In this document: positions 41,204-49,293 of the stretch, piece by piece | How positions within the stretch are numbered: position 1 is the first letter of the stretch | Layout: each line of letters starts with the position of its first letter | DNA from: JACCTH01 sp035253825 | GTDB lineage: Bacteria; Actinomycetota; Acidimicrobiia; Spongiisociales; ZC4RG35 | DNA length: 54,912 bases | Direction of reading: 5' to 3' | Assembly (NCBI GenBank): GCA_035253825.1 | Contig: DATFBM010000031.1 | Span: 1 to 54,912 of the forward strand | The notes under the pieces: model-generated | Databases searched by the model: none | The model's input: only the letters and a program-made list of their open reading frames with translations | What the model was told of the DNA's origin: nothing | Position numbers and translations under genes: made by a program

Positions 41204-42111
41204 CCTTCGGGACGGTCGGAACGGCCTTTGGATTTGAGTTGCTGGCCGACGAACCCATCCGGCTCTTGCGAGGTGGTGCCGGCACTCCCCTACGCGTCTC
41301 CTATCAGCCAACTTCTCCTGCGGTTGCGGGGACACCGGTAGCGGAGTGGTTCCCGAACGATCGAAATCCAATCGAGGCCACGCTTTATGAACCAAGCCCT
41401 CGTGTCTTCTCGCTGTCAATAGAAGGAGGGGGGTGGTATCAAATCAACGCCAACGAATACAAGATATCCACACCCGAGATCCCGGGAAGTCTTGCAGGAT
41501 CGATTCGCCTACTGGGCCTGCCCATGCTCCTGTGTTGTCTGTCGAGAGGCGACTCTTCACTGCACGCAGCAGCCGTGCAGGTCGGCGAACGAGCGATTCT
41601 CCTGGCAGCTCCGGGTCAACACGGAAAGACTTCCCTTAGTGCATCATTTGCTGCTGAAGGTCATCGGCTGCTCACTGAAGACTTGAGTTGCTTCAGGGTC
41701 GCAGAATCATCGGCGGAGCTGATTCCGGGCCCGACCGGGCTACGGATCAGACCCGATATGACCGACCTGTTGCCGTTGCCAGGTTATGAAGAGGCAGGAA
41801 GGTACGACGAGCGGGTCGTCCTCCAGCCTGTCGAAGGAGTCGGCGACTGCACGCCCGTACCCATCGGGGCAATTGTTTTCCTAAGTGATTTCGAAGATGC
41901 ATCGAAGCTCACACGTGTGGATGTGGGTGACGCCGTACGGGACCTATGGTTTCTCAGCTTTCACCTTCCCAACGATGCTGACCGGTCGAGGAAATTCCAG
42001 GCTCTCGTCGATCTGGCTGATTCGGTACCCGTGTGGCGTTTCGTGCGACCACGTAACCGTGCAATGCTCAAGGAGAACGTTCAATTTCTGATCGATGAGA
42101 CTCTGAAGTGA
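41200..42111 (+). CDS. HPr-kinase-like protein of the lasso cluster
   Basis: The 303-residue protein has a beta-rich N-terminus, then SSLHAAAVQVGERAILLAAP and the P-loop-like APGQHGKTSLSASFAAEG, in which the first Gly of Walker A is replaced. The acidic motif HRLLTEDLSCFRV follows. This is the arrangement of HprK-related kinases found in lasso clusters, where the PadeK/ThcoK type phosphorylates the C-terminal serine of the precursor. The precursor at 39.2 kb ends in Ser, consistent with such a reaction. Both ends overlap the neighbouring genes by 4 bp (ATGA and GTGA). Confidence 0.82.
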   Translation: MTFGTVGTAFGFELLADEPIRLLRGGAGTPLRVSYQPTSPAVAGTPVAEWFPNDRNPIEATLYEPSPRVFSLSIEGGGWYQINANEYKISTPEIPGSLAGSIRLLGLPMLLCCLSRGDSSLHAAAVQVGERAILLAAPGQHGKTSLSASFAAEGHRLLTEDLSCFRVAESSAELIPGPTGLRIRPDMTDLLPLPGYEEAGRYDERVVLQPVEGVGDCTPVPIGAIVFLSDFEDASKLTRVDVGDAVRDLWFLSFHLPNDADRSRKFQALVDLADSVPVWRFVRPRNRAMLKENVQFLIDETLK

Positions 42112-42500
42112 ATCGGTTGATCGGAAACGTGGCCCTCGCCGGTCGCATCTGGTTGACCTATTTACGCGTGGCGGCACTTCTCCGCCGGCGGCCTCTGCAT
42201 GACGTGATCAGCTCCTTGGGCCGCGCTTCAGGGCGTGCCAAGGCCCCCGAAGTCGCGACCCATTACTCCCGAGCGATCCATCGAGCTCTGCGCCTGGGTA
42301 GAAGGCGCCCTCGTTGTCTGCCATCCGCGCTCGTGCTTTACCGCCTACTCAGGGCCGGAAACATTCGGGCCGAACTGGTGATCGGGCTACCGGCGACTCC
42401 CACCAGTCCTATCGCCCACGCCTGGGTGGAGCTGGACGGGCGTGACATTGGTCCGCCTCCCGGGCGACATCATCACCAAGAGCTAGCTCGTTACCACTGA
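42108..42500 (+). CDS. Lasso peptide B2 protease (transglutaminase-like fold)
   Basis: This 130-residue protein of the PF13471 type carries the Cys-His-Asp triad of leader peptidases: Cys in RRRPRCLPSALVLYRLLR, His in SPIAHAWVELDGR, and the Asp nearby in VELDGRDIG. It ends ELARYH, a normal end for the family. B2 cuts after the leader when B1 presents it. The start is GTG 42108, in a GTGA overlap with the kinase stop, and it closes the cyclase operon. Confidence 0.9.
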   Translation: MNRLIGNVALAGRIWLTYLRVAALLRRRPLHDVISSLGRASGRAKAPEVATHYSRAIHRALRLGRRRPRCLPSALVLYRLLRAGNIRAELVIGLPATPTSPIAHAWVELDGRDIGPPPGRHHHQELARYH

Positions 42501-42648
42501 GCCCGACGAGCGTCCAGGCACCCAGAATCCGCCTATCAGAACTGCGGACTCTCGGCCGGACCATCGCTTTTGGCTCGGTACGGGTACTGGCGGTTCGGCT
42601 TGCCGTGGCTGCTAATGCCCCTGGCCCATTGACACCATCGCGTTGATT

Positions 42649-42719
42649 ACCAACCATTACCTAGTAGGTTGGTGACGGGTGGGTGTGGGAGTGGCCTAGG
42701 CCGCCGGAACGGCCTTTCG
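42649..42719 (+). terminator. Two hairpins after the lasso B2 gene, probable terminator region
   Basis: ACCAACC (42649-42655) pairs with GGTTGGT (42667-42673) around 11 nt. AGGCCG (42698-42703) pairs with CGGCCT (42710-42715) and is followed by TTCGTTT, resembling an intrinsic terminator. They lie in the 277 bp between the B2 gene and the sugar transferase gene. I see no gene in that gap. Confidence 0.5.
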
Positions 42720-42777
42720 TTTGCGATCCCTATCCCGCGGGTAGTGGGCGGTCTGTCGACTGGGCTGGGAGCAGGGG

Positions 42778-43497
42778 ATGGTGTCAAAAGAGATCGAAGC
42801 CGCGCAAGCGGTGGTCGATGGCGTTTACCTAGATATCACCGGAGAGATTCCCGTGGTCGCGCAGCTCGTCGACGCGACGAGGGCATTCGCTTTTCCGTCG
42901 GGTATCTACGTCTCGTATGTAAAGCCCCTCATCGACCGGGTTGTGGGACTAATCGCATTGATCTTCTGCATTCCTTTGTATGTCGTGCTCGGGTTGGCCA
43001 TATGGGTGGCGATGGATTCGCCCGTCTTTCTTGCCCAGGAACGAGTAGGTCGGCGCGGTCGAGTGTTTCGGCTGTGGAAGTTTCGGACCATGGAACCCGA
43101 TCGCCGAAGCGTCCAGCTCAATTGGGTCGGCGAGGACAGACGGAAGACCCATAAGTCGGCGGAGGATCCTCGTATCACCGGCCTGGGCCGTTGGCTTCGT
43201 GCGACCCGCCTAGATGAGATTCCCCAGTTTCTCAATGTCGTGCTCGGTGACCTCAGCCTCGTCGGCCCTCGACCGGAAATGGTATCGGTCGTTGCCGAAT
43301 ACGAGCCTTGGCAGCATCGACGCCACGCCGTGAAGCCGGGTGTTACCGGCTTGTGGCAGATCTCGGATACTGGTGATGCCCTGCTCCGCGACTGCACCGA
43401 AATGGAGCTCGCCTACCTCGACGATGTCAGTTTCAAGACGGACCTGTGCATAATCCTGCAGACCTTCCCGGCAATGTTGAGGCGCTCGGGGATCTAG
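42778..43497 (+). CDS. Short polyprenyl-phosphate sugar transferase (PglC-like)
   Basis: The 239-residue protein has a short N-terminal extension, one strongly hydrophobic helix (VVGLIALIFCIPLYVVLGLA), and then the bacterial sugar transferase core: RRGRVFRLWKFRTMEPD, RATRLDEIPQFLNVVLGDLS, LVGPRPEMVSVVAEYE and KPGVTGLWQISDTGDA. It is a single-membrane-pass enzyme that would start lipid-linked glycan assembly. It is a second, shorter paralogue of the gene at 8312-9613. It converges with the nucleotide-sugar operon. Confidence 0.88.
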   Translation: MVSKEIEAAQAVVDGVYLDITGEIPVVAQLVDATRAFAFPSGIYVSYVKPLIDRVVGLIALIFCIPLYVVLGLAIWVAMDSPVFLAQERVGRRGRVFRLWKFRTMEPDRRSVQLNWVGEDRRKTHKSAEDPRITGLGRWLRATRLDEIPQFLNVVLGDLSLVGPRPEMVSVVAEYEPWQHRRHAVKPGVTGLWQISDTGDALLRDCTEMELAYLDDVSFKTDLCIILQTFPAMLRRSGI

Positions 43498-43505
43498 CGC
43501 CCTCA

Positions 43506-44792
43506 TCAGACCGCGAAGGTCTGATCCTGGAGCGAACGCAAACGATCTACTTCTCTCCCGGCTGGGAGTTCCACGTCATCGACAGTGAGCATGGTGTCCG
43601 CAGGCATCGATTTGCGGAGTATCGCTCCGTCCGTAAGTCCCATCGGCAGAGCGTGAACCCGACGCGCTATCTCCACGTTGTCGATCATTCCGTAGCAAGT
43701 GAATCCCCCAACCCCGTCGAGTTGCGTTCCAGCTTCCAAATCAACCTTGGAGTAAGCAATCACCTCAGCTCGGGGAGCTCCCGCCGGAGCAATTGCTGCG
43801 TCTCCGAAAAGCACGGCTCTAGCAACCGTCAGGGGAGCCTCAAGATGAGTGAGATGGAAGGGACGGTAAAAGACATGGAAGGGTCCTTCTCCCATCTTGA
43901 AGTAGCGCATGTACTCCCTACGTTCCAAGTCGTCGTCATAACCGACGACGAATGCTCCCGATCCGGGTTCGGCACCCAGCACGAAATCGACCAGCGGTGA
44001 CTCGAGAAGTTGGGGCAGGTCGTAAAGATCTAGCACCTCTTTGACATGCGAGCATTTGAATCCGTTCATTCCCCGCTTGGCCACCGAAAAACCGGTGGCG
44101 TTAACCAGGACCGAAGCCTCCATTGAAAGCTTGGTGCCATCAGCAAAGGAGGTGACCATTTTCGGTCGTTGACCGTGCGCGGTAGCGAATCCAAGCTGGG
44201 TATCGGGGTTGCGGTGGGGGTCGTAGAAACCTTTTACGTTGCCTGCCAATACCGGTCGGTAACCAATGCTGCGGACGAATCGAAGCAAGTTCATCGCCAC
44301 TGCCGGTTCGTCCCCGTCCGCGTTAGAGATCACGACCCCAGCCTTGTCAGCAAGCACTTTGAGAATCGGGCCCACTGTCGCATCCAGCTCGGCATTCACC
44401 AGAATGACATGCTTTCGGGCCTCGATCGCGGCGATTGCTGTCCTAGCCCCGTACTCGATCTCTCCGGTGGCCTCGAGGACCGCGTCAACGGAAGGAGTGC
44501 GGCAGATCAGCAGTGGATCGGCAATGACTACCCGTCGACCGGCATCGAGGGCGTGGTCGACCTCATCCTGCGTCCGCGCTTCTACGGCTTCGTTCCCCAC
44601 TCCGCACGATTCGAATATGTCGAAGGCGCGACTAACAGTTCGATTGGCGATGGCCACGACATCGATGCCGACCATCGATTCGACGATTTGGCGAGCCATT
44701 CCCTTTCCCATGTATCCCGCGCCAACGAGCCCGACCCGAATGGGTTTGCCCTCTTTTGCCCGCTTGGCAAGGGCGGTGTCAACGATGATCAT
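43506..44792 (-). CDS. NAD(P)-dependent oxidoreductase with C-terminal SAF domain
   Basis: From ATG 44792 the protein has 428 residues. The Rossmann domain reads PIRVGLVGAGYMGKGMARQI and is followed by VDAVLEATGEIEYGARTAIA and ARKHVILVNAELDATVGPIL, like homoserine-dehydrogenase-type oxidoreductases. The C-terminal about 100 residues (AEVIAYSKVDLEAGTQLDGV, then KSMPADTMLTVDDVELP) are a SAF domain. The family is common in polysaccharide clusters beside cytidylyltransferase and epimerase genes and probably reduces or rearranges an activated sugar; the exact step is unknown. It is the last gene of the operon, and its start overlaps the epimerase stop (ATGA). Confidence 0.78.
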   Translation of the reverse strand: MIIVDTALAKRAKEGKPIRVGLVGAGYMGKGMARQIVESMVGIDVVAIANRTVSRAFDIFESCGVGNEAVEARTQDEVDHALDAGRRVVIADPLLICRTPSVDAVLEATGEIEYGARTAIAAIEARKHVILVNAELDATVGPILKVLADKAGVVISNADGDEPAVAMNLLRFVRSIGYRPVLAGNVKGFYDPHRNPDTQLGFATAHGQRPKMVTSFADGTKLSMEASVLVNATGFSVAKRGMNGFKCSHVKEVLDLYDLPQLLESPLVDFVLGAEPGSGAFVVGYDDDLERREYMRYFKMGEGPFHVFYRPFHLTHLEAPLTVARAVLFGDAAIAPAGAPRAEVIAYSKVDLEAGTQLDGVGGFTCYGMIDNVEIARRVHALPMGLTDGAILRKSMPADTMLTVDDVELPAGREVDRLRSLQDQTFAV

Positions 44793-45325
44793 GGAATTTG
44801 AAGTTGCATCGGCCAGTGGGCATCCTGATCTGAGATCGGACCAACCGGAAGGGGCCACTTGATCGAGAATGCTGGATCGTCCCAACGAGCTCCAGTTGCT
44901 GCCGCGGGGTCATACGCATGGCTGGTGAGGTACCAAAGGTCCGTATCGGCCTCGAGCGTTTGATACCCATGAGCTGTCCCCGGCGGCAGGTATAGGGCCT
45001 TCCTGTTCTCAGCGGTCAATTCTGCCGCTACCCAATGAAAGAGTGTCGGGGAACCGGGTCGGAGATCGACCGCAACGTCGTAGAGCGACCCTGAACCACA
45101 CCAGACCAGCTTGGCCTCCGCAGACGCGCCGCTCTGATAATGAAGCCCTCGTAGCGTTCCAGGAGCAAGCGAGTGACCGAGATTGCATTGCACCCATTGG
45201 ACGTTGATCCCCGCCGATGCGAAGTCTTCGTCGCTCCAGAGCCGGGAGAAGCTTCCCCGGTGATCCGTGATCGGTTCCAACTCGACGAGAAAAACCCCGA
45301 CGAGAGACGTGGGGATGATCTTCAC
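44789..45325 (-). CDS. dTDP-4-dehydrorhamnose 3,5-epimerase-like cupin
   Basis: From GTG 45325 the protein has 178 residues, the RmlC length. It has DHRGSFSRLWSDEDFASAG, the catalytic-histidine region GTLRGLHYQSGASAEAKLVW, and ALYLPPGTAHGYQTLEADTD, and ends in DPAFSIKWPLPVGPISDQD, all typical of RmlC. It epimerises a 4-keto-6-deoxy sugar nucleotide. With a glucose-1-phosphate cytidylyltransferase in the operon, a CDP-sugar rather than a dTDP-sugar is possible. Both ends overlap neighbours by 4 bp. Confidence 0.85.
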   Translation of the reverse strand: MKIIPTSLVGVFLVELEPITDHRGSFSRLWSDEDFASAGINVQWVQCNLGHSLAPGTLRGLHYQSGASAEAKLVWCGSGSLYDVAVDLRPGSPTLFHWVAAELTAENRKALYLPPGTAHGYQTLEADTDLWYLTSHAYDPAAATGARWDDPAFSIKWPLPVGPISDQDAHWPMQLQIP

Positions 45326-46662
45326 TTTCCATCTCCTGGATAACCGGTACCTCGATACCGCGCGACGGACTCGGGAGCCAGCATTCTGCGCCCGTCGATA
45401 ACCAAAGGCTGCTGCTGCGCTGCCTGCAGGATGGCGGGCAGCCCTAGGTAGTCGTCCCACCTGGTCACAATCACTACCGCGTCGGCTCCTTCGATCGCGG
45501 CGGCCAGGTCCCTCGAATGGCGAACACGTTTTCTTAGGTCGTGCGGGATCGAATCCTCGGCCACGACCGGATCGTGGGTGGCCACAACCGCACCCTCCTC
45601 GAGGAGCAAGGAAATCAGGGGAAATGCGGGGGACATCCGCACATCGTCAGTGTCCGGTTTGAAGGCGAGACCGAGGACGGTCACTTTCAATCCCGTCATA
45701 GTCGGATGCTCCCTTCGCACGAGGTCGACGAGACGGCCAGGACGACGGCCATTGATGTCGAGCACCGCGGATAGGAGGTTTGCCTCGACGCCTTTCGCCT
45801 GTGCCGCCGCCACAAGAGCAGCAGTGTCCTTTGGTAAGCAACTTCCGCCGAACCCGCATCCAGCCTCAAGGAAGGCTCCAATCGCGGCGGTCTGGCCTTG
45901 GTCGGTCAAGTAGCGGGACAGACGCACGGCACGCATGACCTCGCCCGCATCGACTCCGCCAATACCGGTGCCAACCTCCTCGATCTCATTCGAGAAAGAA
46001 ATCAATGTTGCAAGTAGCGTGTTGCTTGCGTACTTGATCATCTCGGCCGTGCTCGGGTTCGTAACAACCAAAGGTGCTGAAGTTGGCCCGAAGAGGTCGG
46101 CAACCCTCATCGCAGCGCCGAGATCTGAGGAACCTACCACCAGGCGGTCAGGGTGCATGAAGTCATGAATTGCCGTTCCCTCGGTGAGAAATTCGGGATT
46201 AACGACCAATGCGAGTGATCCATCCAGTTGTCGTTCAGCGGCAGTTGTGAGCGCTTGGCGAATCCTCCCGTCGGTTGATCCGGGCACCACCGTGCTCTTG
46301 ACCACAACGATGTGGGCATCATCGTTCGACCGCAGAACTTCCCCCACTCCTGAAACCGCGTTGATGACCTGGTCGAGATCGATCGAACCATCGTCCCGGC
46401 TGGGTGTACCAACGGCAATGAACGTGATCTCGCTTGACGTCACCGCTTGCTTCAAGTCAGTCGTCAGTGACAGATTCTTTCCCAAGGTGGAGCGGAGCAG
46501 CTCGGCGAGCCCCGGTTCGTAGAACGGAACCATGCCATCTCTGATTGCGTGCACTCTCGAGGCATCAATGTCGACACAAGTGACTTGATGACCGGCAGAG
46601 GCAAGACACGCTCCAGTCACCAAGCCGACGTAACCGGTACCGACTACACCCAACCTGGTCAT
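45322..46662 (-). CDS. UDP-glucose 6-dehydrogenase family protein
   Basis: From ATG 46662 the protein has 446 residues. The NAD fold is RLGVVGTGYVGLVTGACLAS, with VPFYEPGLAELLRSTL and the active-site cysteine region FLEAGCGFGGSCLPKDTAAL. TVLGLAFKPDTDDVRMSPAF is the C-terminal UDP-binding signature. It oxidises UDP-glucose to UDP-glucuronate in two NAD-dependent steps. It is coupled by 4-bp overlaps to the SDR gene upstream, which is a plausible next enzyme (UDP-xylose synthase type), and to the epimerase gene downstream. Confidence 0.9.
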   Translation of the reverse strand: MTRLGVVGTGYVGLVTGACLASAGHQVTCVDIDASRVHAIRDGMVPFYEPGLAELLRSTLGKNLSLTTDLKQAVTSSEITFIAVGTPSRDDGSIDLDQVINAVSGVGEVLRSNDDAHIVVVKSTVVPGSTDGRIRQALTTAAERQLDGSLALVVNPEFLTEGTAIHDFMHPDRLVVGSSDLGAAMRVADLFGPTSAPLVVTNPSTAEMIKYASNTLLATLISFSNEIEEVGTGIGGVDAGEVMRAVRLSRYLTDQGQTAAIGAFLEAGCGFGGSCLPKDTAALVAAAQAKGVEANLLSAVLDINGRRPGRLVDLVRREHPTMTGLKVTVLGLAFKPDTDDVRMSPAFPLISLLLEEGAVVATHDPVVAEDSIPHDLRKRVRHSRDLAAAIEGADAVVIVTRWDDYLGLPAILQAAQQQPLVIDGRRMLAPESVARYRGTGYPGDGK

Positions 46663-47789
46663 TCGCCGATCCCGACTGGATTCCCCGCATACCACAGCAA
46701 AGTGCGCCTGATTCCTTCTTCAAGCGAAATCGACGGGGCATAGCCAAGCTGGCTTCTTGCTTTTGTCAGGTCCGGACACCGCCGACTGGGATTGTCGGTC
46801 AGATAGTCGGCTTCAGGATTCTGCATCAGCCGCACCCGACCTTCGTACCCAAATAGGTCCCTGCCAGCCGCCGCGACCGCTTCGGCGAGGTTTCGCATCG
46901 AGATCTCCGGCGAGTCGGTGCCAATGTTGTATGACTCGCCTCGAGAACCGAGCAGCAACGCTCGGTAGTAACCGACTACAGCATCCGCCACGTAGCAAAA
47001 GGTCCGAGTCGGGGAGCCGTCTGAGTACATGTCGATATCGCTGGAGCCGAAAACCGACCGGCAAAAGTCAGCTATGACCCGACCATCGTTGATTTTCATG
47101 CCTGGCCCATAGTTGTTGAACGGCCGAACAATGGTGATAGGAAGTTCATGGACACGGGCAAAGTTGACCGCCAACGTTTCTCCGAACCGCTTGGACTCGT
47201 CGTAACAGGCTCGGGGCCCGGTGCAAGAAACGTTTCCCCGATAGGTCTCGGGGGTCGGAATGTTGTCGGGGGTTGGATCCCCATAGATCTCGCTCGAGGA
47301 ATAGAAGAGGAAGCCGGAGGGCGCCGAGCCCGCCTGCTTCCATACAACCGCCGCGTCGAGCAAATTCCGGAGACCACCGACGTTGGCGTCCATGGTCTCG
47401 ATTGGAATCCTGCGGTATAACCCTGGGCTAGCAATGCCGGCGGCGTGAATGACAAAGTCGACCGGCCCGACGTCATCAGGAAAGGGGTCAGTGATGTCGT
47501 GCGTGAGAAGGGTCAGATCGGGCCGCGCACCGAGAACCTCAAGCCACGGGGGTATGCCGCGCCGAAAGTTGTCGAGGAGCATCACCTCCACCCGGTCGTC
47601 TGCCGAAGTGTCGTTCCATTCGAGGACCGTTTGAACCAGGTAATACCCCAGAAACCCGGCGCCACCGGTTATCAGTAACTTCCGACCATCGAGACGGCTC
47701 AGATGACCTTCCAGCTGGTCCACGATATAGGCCAGGTCCGCTTGACGGATATCGTCGGCGGACAACCGAATGGAGCCGGTACGGGTCAT
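46659..47789 (-). CDS. Extended SDR nucleotide-sugar enzyme (UDP-glucuronate decarboxylase-like)
   Basis: From ATG 47789 the protein has 376 residues. It has the NAD motif RKLLITGGAGFLGYYLVQTV, DFVIHAAGIASP and FLFYSSSEIYGDP. The catalytic Tyr and Lys lie in GPRACYDESKRFGETLAVNF, and IVRPFNNYGPGMKINDGRVI follows. The CYDESKR form is typical of UDP-glucuronate decarboxylases and some dehydratases. The neighbouring UDP-glucose dehydrogenase fits a UDP-xylose route, but a 4,6-dehydratase role for a CDP-sugar is not excluded. An N-terminal about 40-residue extension precedes the fold. Confidence 0.83.
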   Translation of the reverse strand: MTRTGSIRLSADDIRQADLAYIVDQLEGHLSRLDGRKLLITGGAGFLGYYLVQTVLEWNDTSADDRVEVMLLDNFRRGIPPWLEVLGARPDLTLLTHDITDPFPDDVGPVDFVIHAAGIASPGLYRRIPIETMDANVGGLRNLLDAAVVWKQAGSAPSGFLFYSSSEIYGDPTPDNIPTPETYRGNVSCTGPRACYDESKRFGETLAVNFARVHELPITIVRPFNNYGPGMKINDGRVIADFCRSVFGSSDIDMYSDGSPTRTFCYVADAVVGYYRALLLGSRGESYNIGTDSPEISMRNLAEAVAAAGRDLFGYEGRVRLMQNPEADYLTDNPSRRCPDLTKARSQLGYAPSISLEEGIRRTLLWYAGNPVGIGE

Positions 47790-48436
47790 CTTCCCGTGAT
47801 CTTCAACCTTCGGCAATGAAAGGCCTCGGCGAAACCAGACGGAGAAAGCACCTCCATGCCTCGGAGCCTCATTAGGCCTTGAAATACTTCCGGGTCGAAC
47901 CAATTCCTGTGGGCCTGGCTAGGAAACCCCTCGCGCAAGAGGTCCAACTTCTGTTGAACAAGATCCGTTGACAGTTCTGCGTAGATCGTCGGTTGGCCGA
48001 GATCGCCGTCAATCTTGGGAATCTCATATTCGAGGATCAAGTGACTTCGGAACGTGTTGTGCGTTAGTTCTGCAGCGGTGCGGTGATCCTGGTGTGCATC
48101 GTTCGACCAGGGGCAGAAGATCACATCCGGATCGGTCGTCTTTCCCAACTCGTCGAAAAATTCTTTGAGTTCGACCAGATAAGGAAAGTACCGCTCTCGA
48201 AAAGACTCGACGACGACGACAGGATCAGTTAGGGCGCCGAGGAATCGAATGGCGCTCTCCGTGGCCTCTTTTCGTCGTTCGCCAAAGGCGGCGAGTACCA
48301 CCCACGTAACGCTTACCGATGGGAACCTGCCGACGAGATCGAGGAGGGTTCCACCACACCCGATCTCGATGTCGTCGCTATGCGCGCCGATCGCGAGCAA
48401 CCGGCGGGGTTTGAATCCATTATTAAGCGAGATCAT
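47786..48436 (-). CDS. PIG-L family deacetylase
   Basis: This 216-residue zinc hydrolase has the metal-binding motif LLAIGAHSDDIEIGCGGTLL near the start, CPWSNDAHQDHRTAAELTHN (His-x-x-His region), and a typical C-terminal helix. The family removes N-acetyl groups from GlcNAc-type sugars. In this operon it may act on a sugar nucleotide or lipid-linked intermediate; the substrate is not known. It overlaps the SDR gene start by 4 bp and lies 6 bp after the cytidylyltransferase gene. Confidence 0.88.
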   Translation of the reverse strand: MISLNNGFKPRRLLAIGAHSDDIEIGCGGTLLDLVGRFPSVSVTWVVLAAFGERRKEATESAIRFLGALTDPVVVVESFRERYFPYLVELKEFFDELGKTTDPDVIFCPWSNDAHQDHRTAAELTHNTFRSHLILEYEIPKIDGDLGQPTIYAELSTDLVQQKLDLLREGFPSQAHRNWFDPEVFQGLMRLRGMEVLSPSGFAEAFHCRRLKITGR

Positions 48437-48442
48437 CGGCGG

Positions 48443-49234
48443 TCATGTGTCCGGGGATGATCGGCGCCAAATCTCCCATGGAGCTCCCCCTGTTTCGTGC
48501 AGAGCATCGAGAGCCTGCTTGTCCTTGAACGTGTCCATGGCCATCCAGAAGCCGGTATGGCGGTATGCAATGAGCTCACGCTGAGCTATTAAGCGCGAGA
48601 ACGCTTCGGAGACCAGATCCTCGCCGACACCAAGGTGGTCAAAAATTTGAGGCCTGAAAGCAAAAAAGCCGCCGTTGATCCACTGGTCGGATTCCGAAAG
48701 CGGCTCGATTTTGAAGACCGTACCGTCTGCGCCAACTTGAGCAACGTGAAATGATTGAGTCGACTGCACTGCCAGGAACGAGGCAATCCGGCTGCTTTGC
48801 TTGAAGTAGTCGATGTAATCCGGCAGCCAAAGATCGGTCAATCCATCGCTGTAATTGGCCATGAACATCTCGTCGTCTTTTAGAAGGTGCTGGACAGCCT
48901 TGAGTCGTTCGCCGATCGACGTATTGATGCCGGTGTCGATAAAAGTGATCTTCCAGTTGTCGATGTCGGTAGATAGCAACTCGATACTGCGGCCGCCTTG
49001 GGAGAGTACGAAGTCGTTTGAAAGAGCCTCGTTGTAATTCAAGAAGTAATCCTTGATCGCCTCAGCCTTGTGACCGAGACAAAGGATGAATTCGTCGTGG
49101 CCGAAGTGGGCGAAGTACTTCATCAAATGCAGCAGAATCGGTCGATGTCCGACCGGCACCATTGGCTTCGGCACGACTTCGGAGTACTCGCGAAGCCTCA
49201 TTCCTTGGCCGCCGCAAAAGAGAACAACCTTCAA
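48443..49234 (-). CDS. rfbF: Glucose-1-phosphate cytidylyltransferase
   Basis: The 263-residue protein matches RfbF along its length: KVVLFCGGQGMRLREYSEVV, then PKPMVPVGHRPILLHLMKYF, DEFILCLGHKAEAIKDYFLN, DTGINTSIGERLKAV, MANYSDGLTDL, and WINGGFFAFRPQIFDHL with GFWMAMDTFKDKQAL. It makes CDP-glucose from CTP and glucose 1-phosphate. The usual partner CDP-glucose 4,6-dehydratase (RfbG) is not recognisable in the window unless the SDR at 46.7 kb takes that role. Confidence 0.9.
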   Translation of the reverse strand: MKVVLFCGGQGMRLREYSEVVPKPMVPVGHRPILLHLMKYFAHFGHDEFILCLGHKAEAIKDYFLNYNEALSNDFVLSQGGRSIELLSTDIDNWKITFIDTGINTSIGERLKAVQHLLKDDEMFMANYSDGLTDLWLPDYIDYFKQSSRIASFLAVQSTQSFHVAQVGADGTVFKIEPLSESDQWINGGFFAFRPQIFDHLGVGEDLVSEAFSRLIAQRELIAYRHTGFWMAMDTFKDKQALDALHETGGAPWEIWRRSSPDT

Positions 49235-49293
49235 ACCGCCACCTCGCTCACCCTGTCTCAGACACTACCCGCCCCTTGCCCCAAGCAATAGGG

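Noticed and set aside
42501..42632. In-frame continuation after the B2 stop with an aromatic-rich end (ARYGYWRFGLPWLL)
   Set aside because: B2 already ends normally for its family, there is no start codon or ribosome-binding site, and no leader motif.
42409..42657. Minus-strand frame of 82 codons opposite the B2 3' end
   Set aside because: It is antisense to B2, has no leader motif and crosses the putative terminator hairpins.
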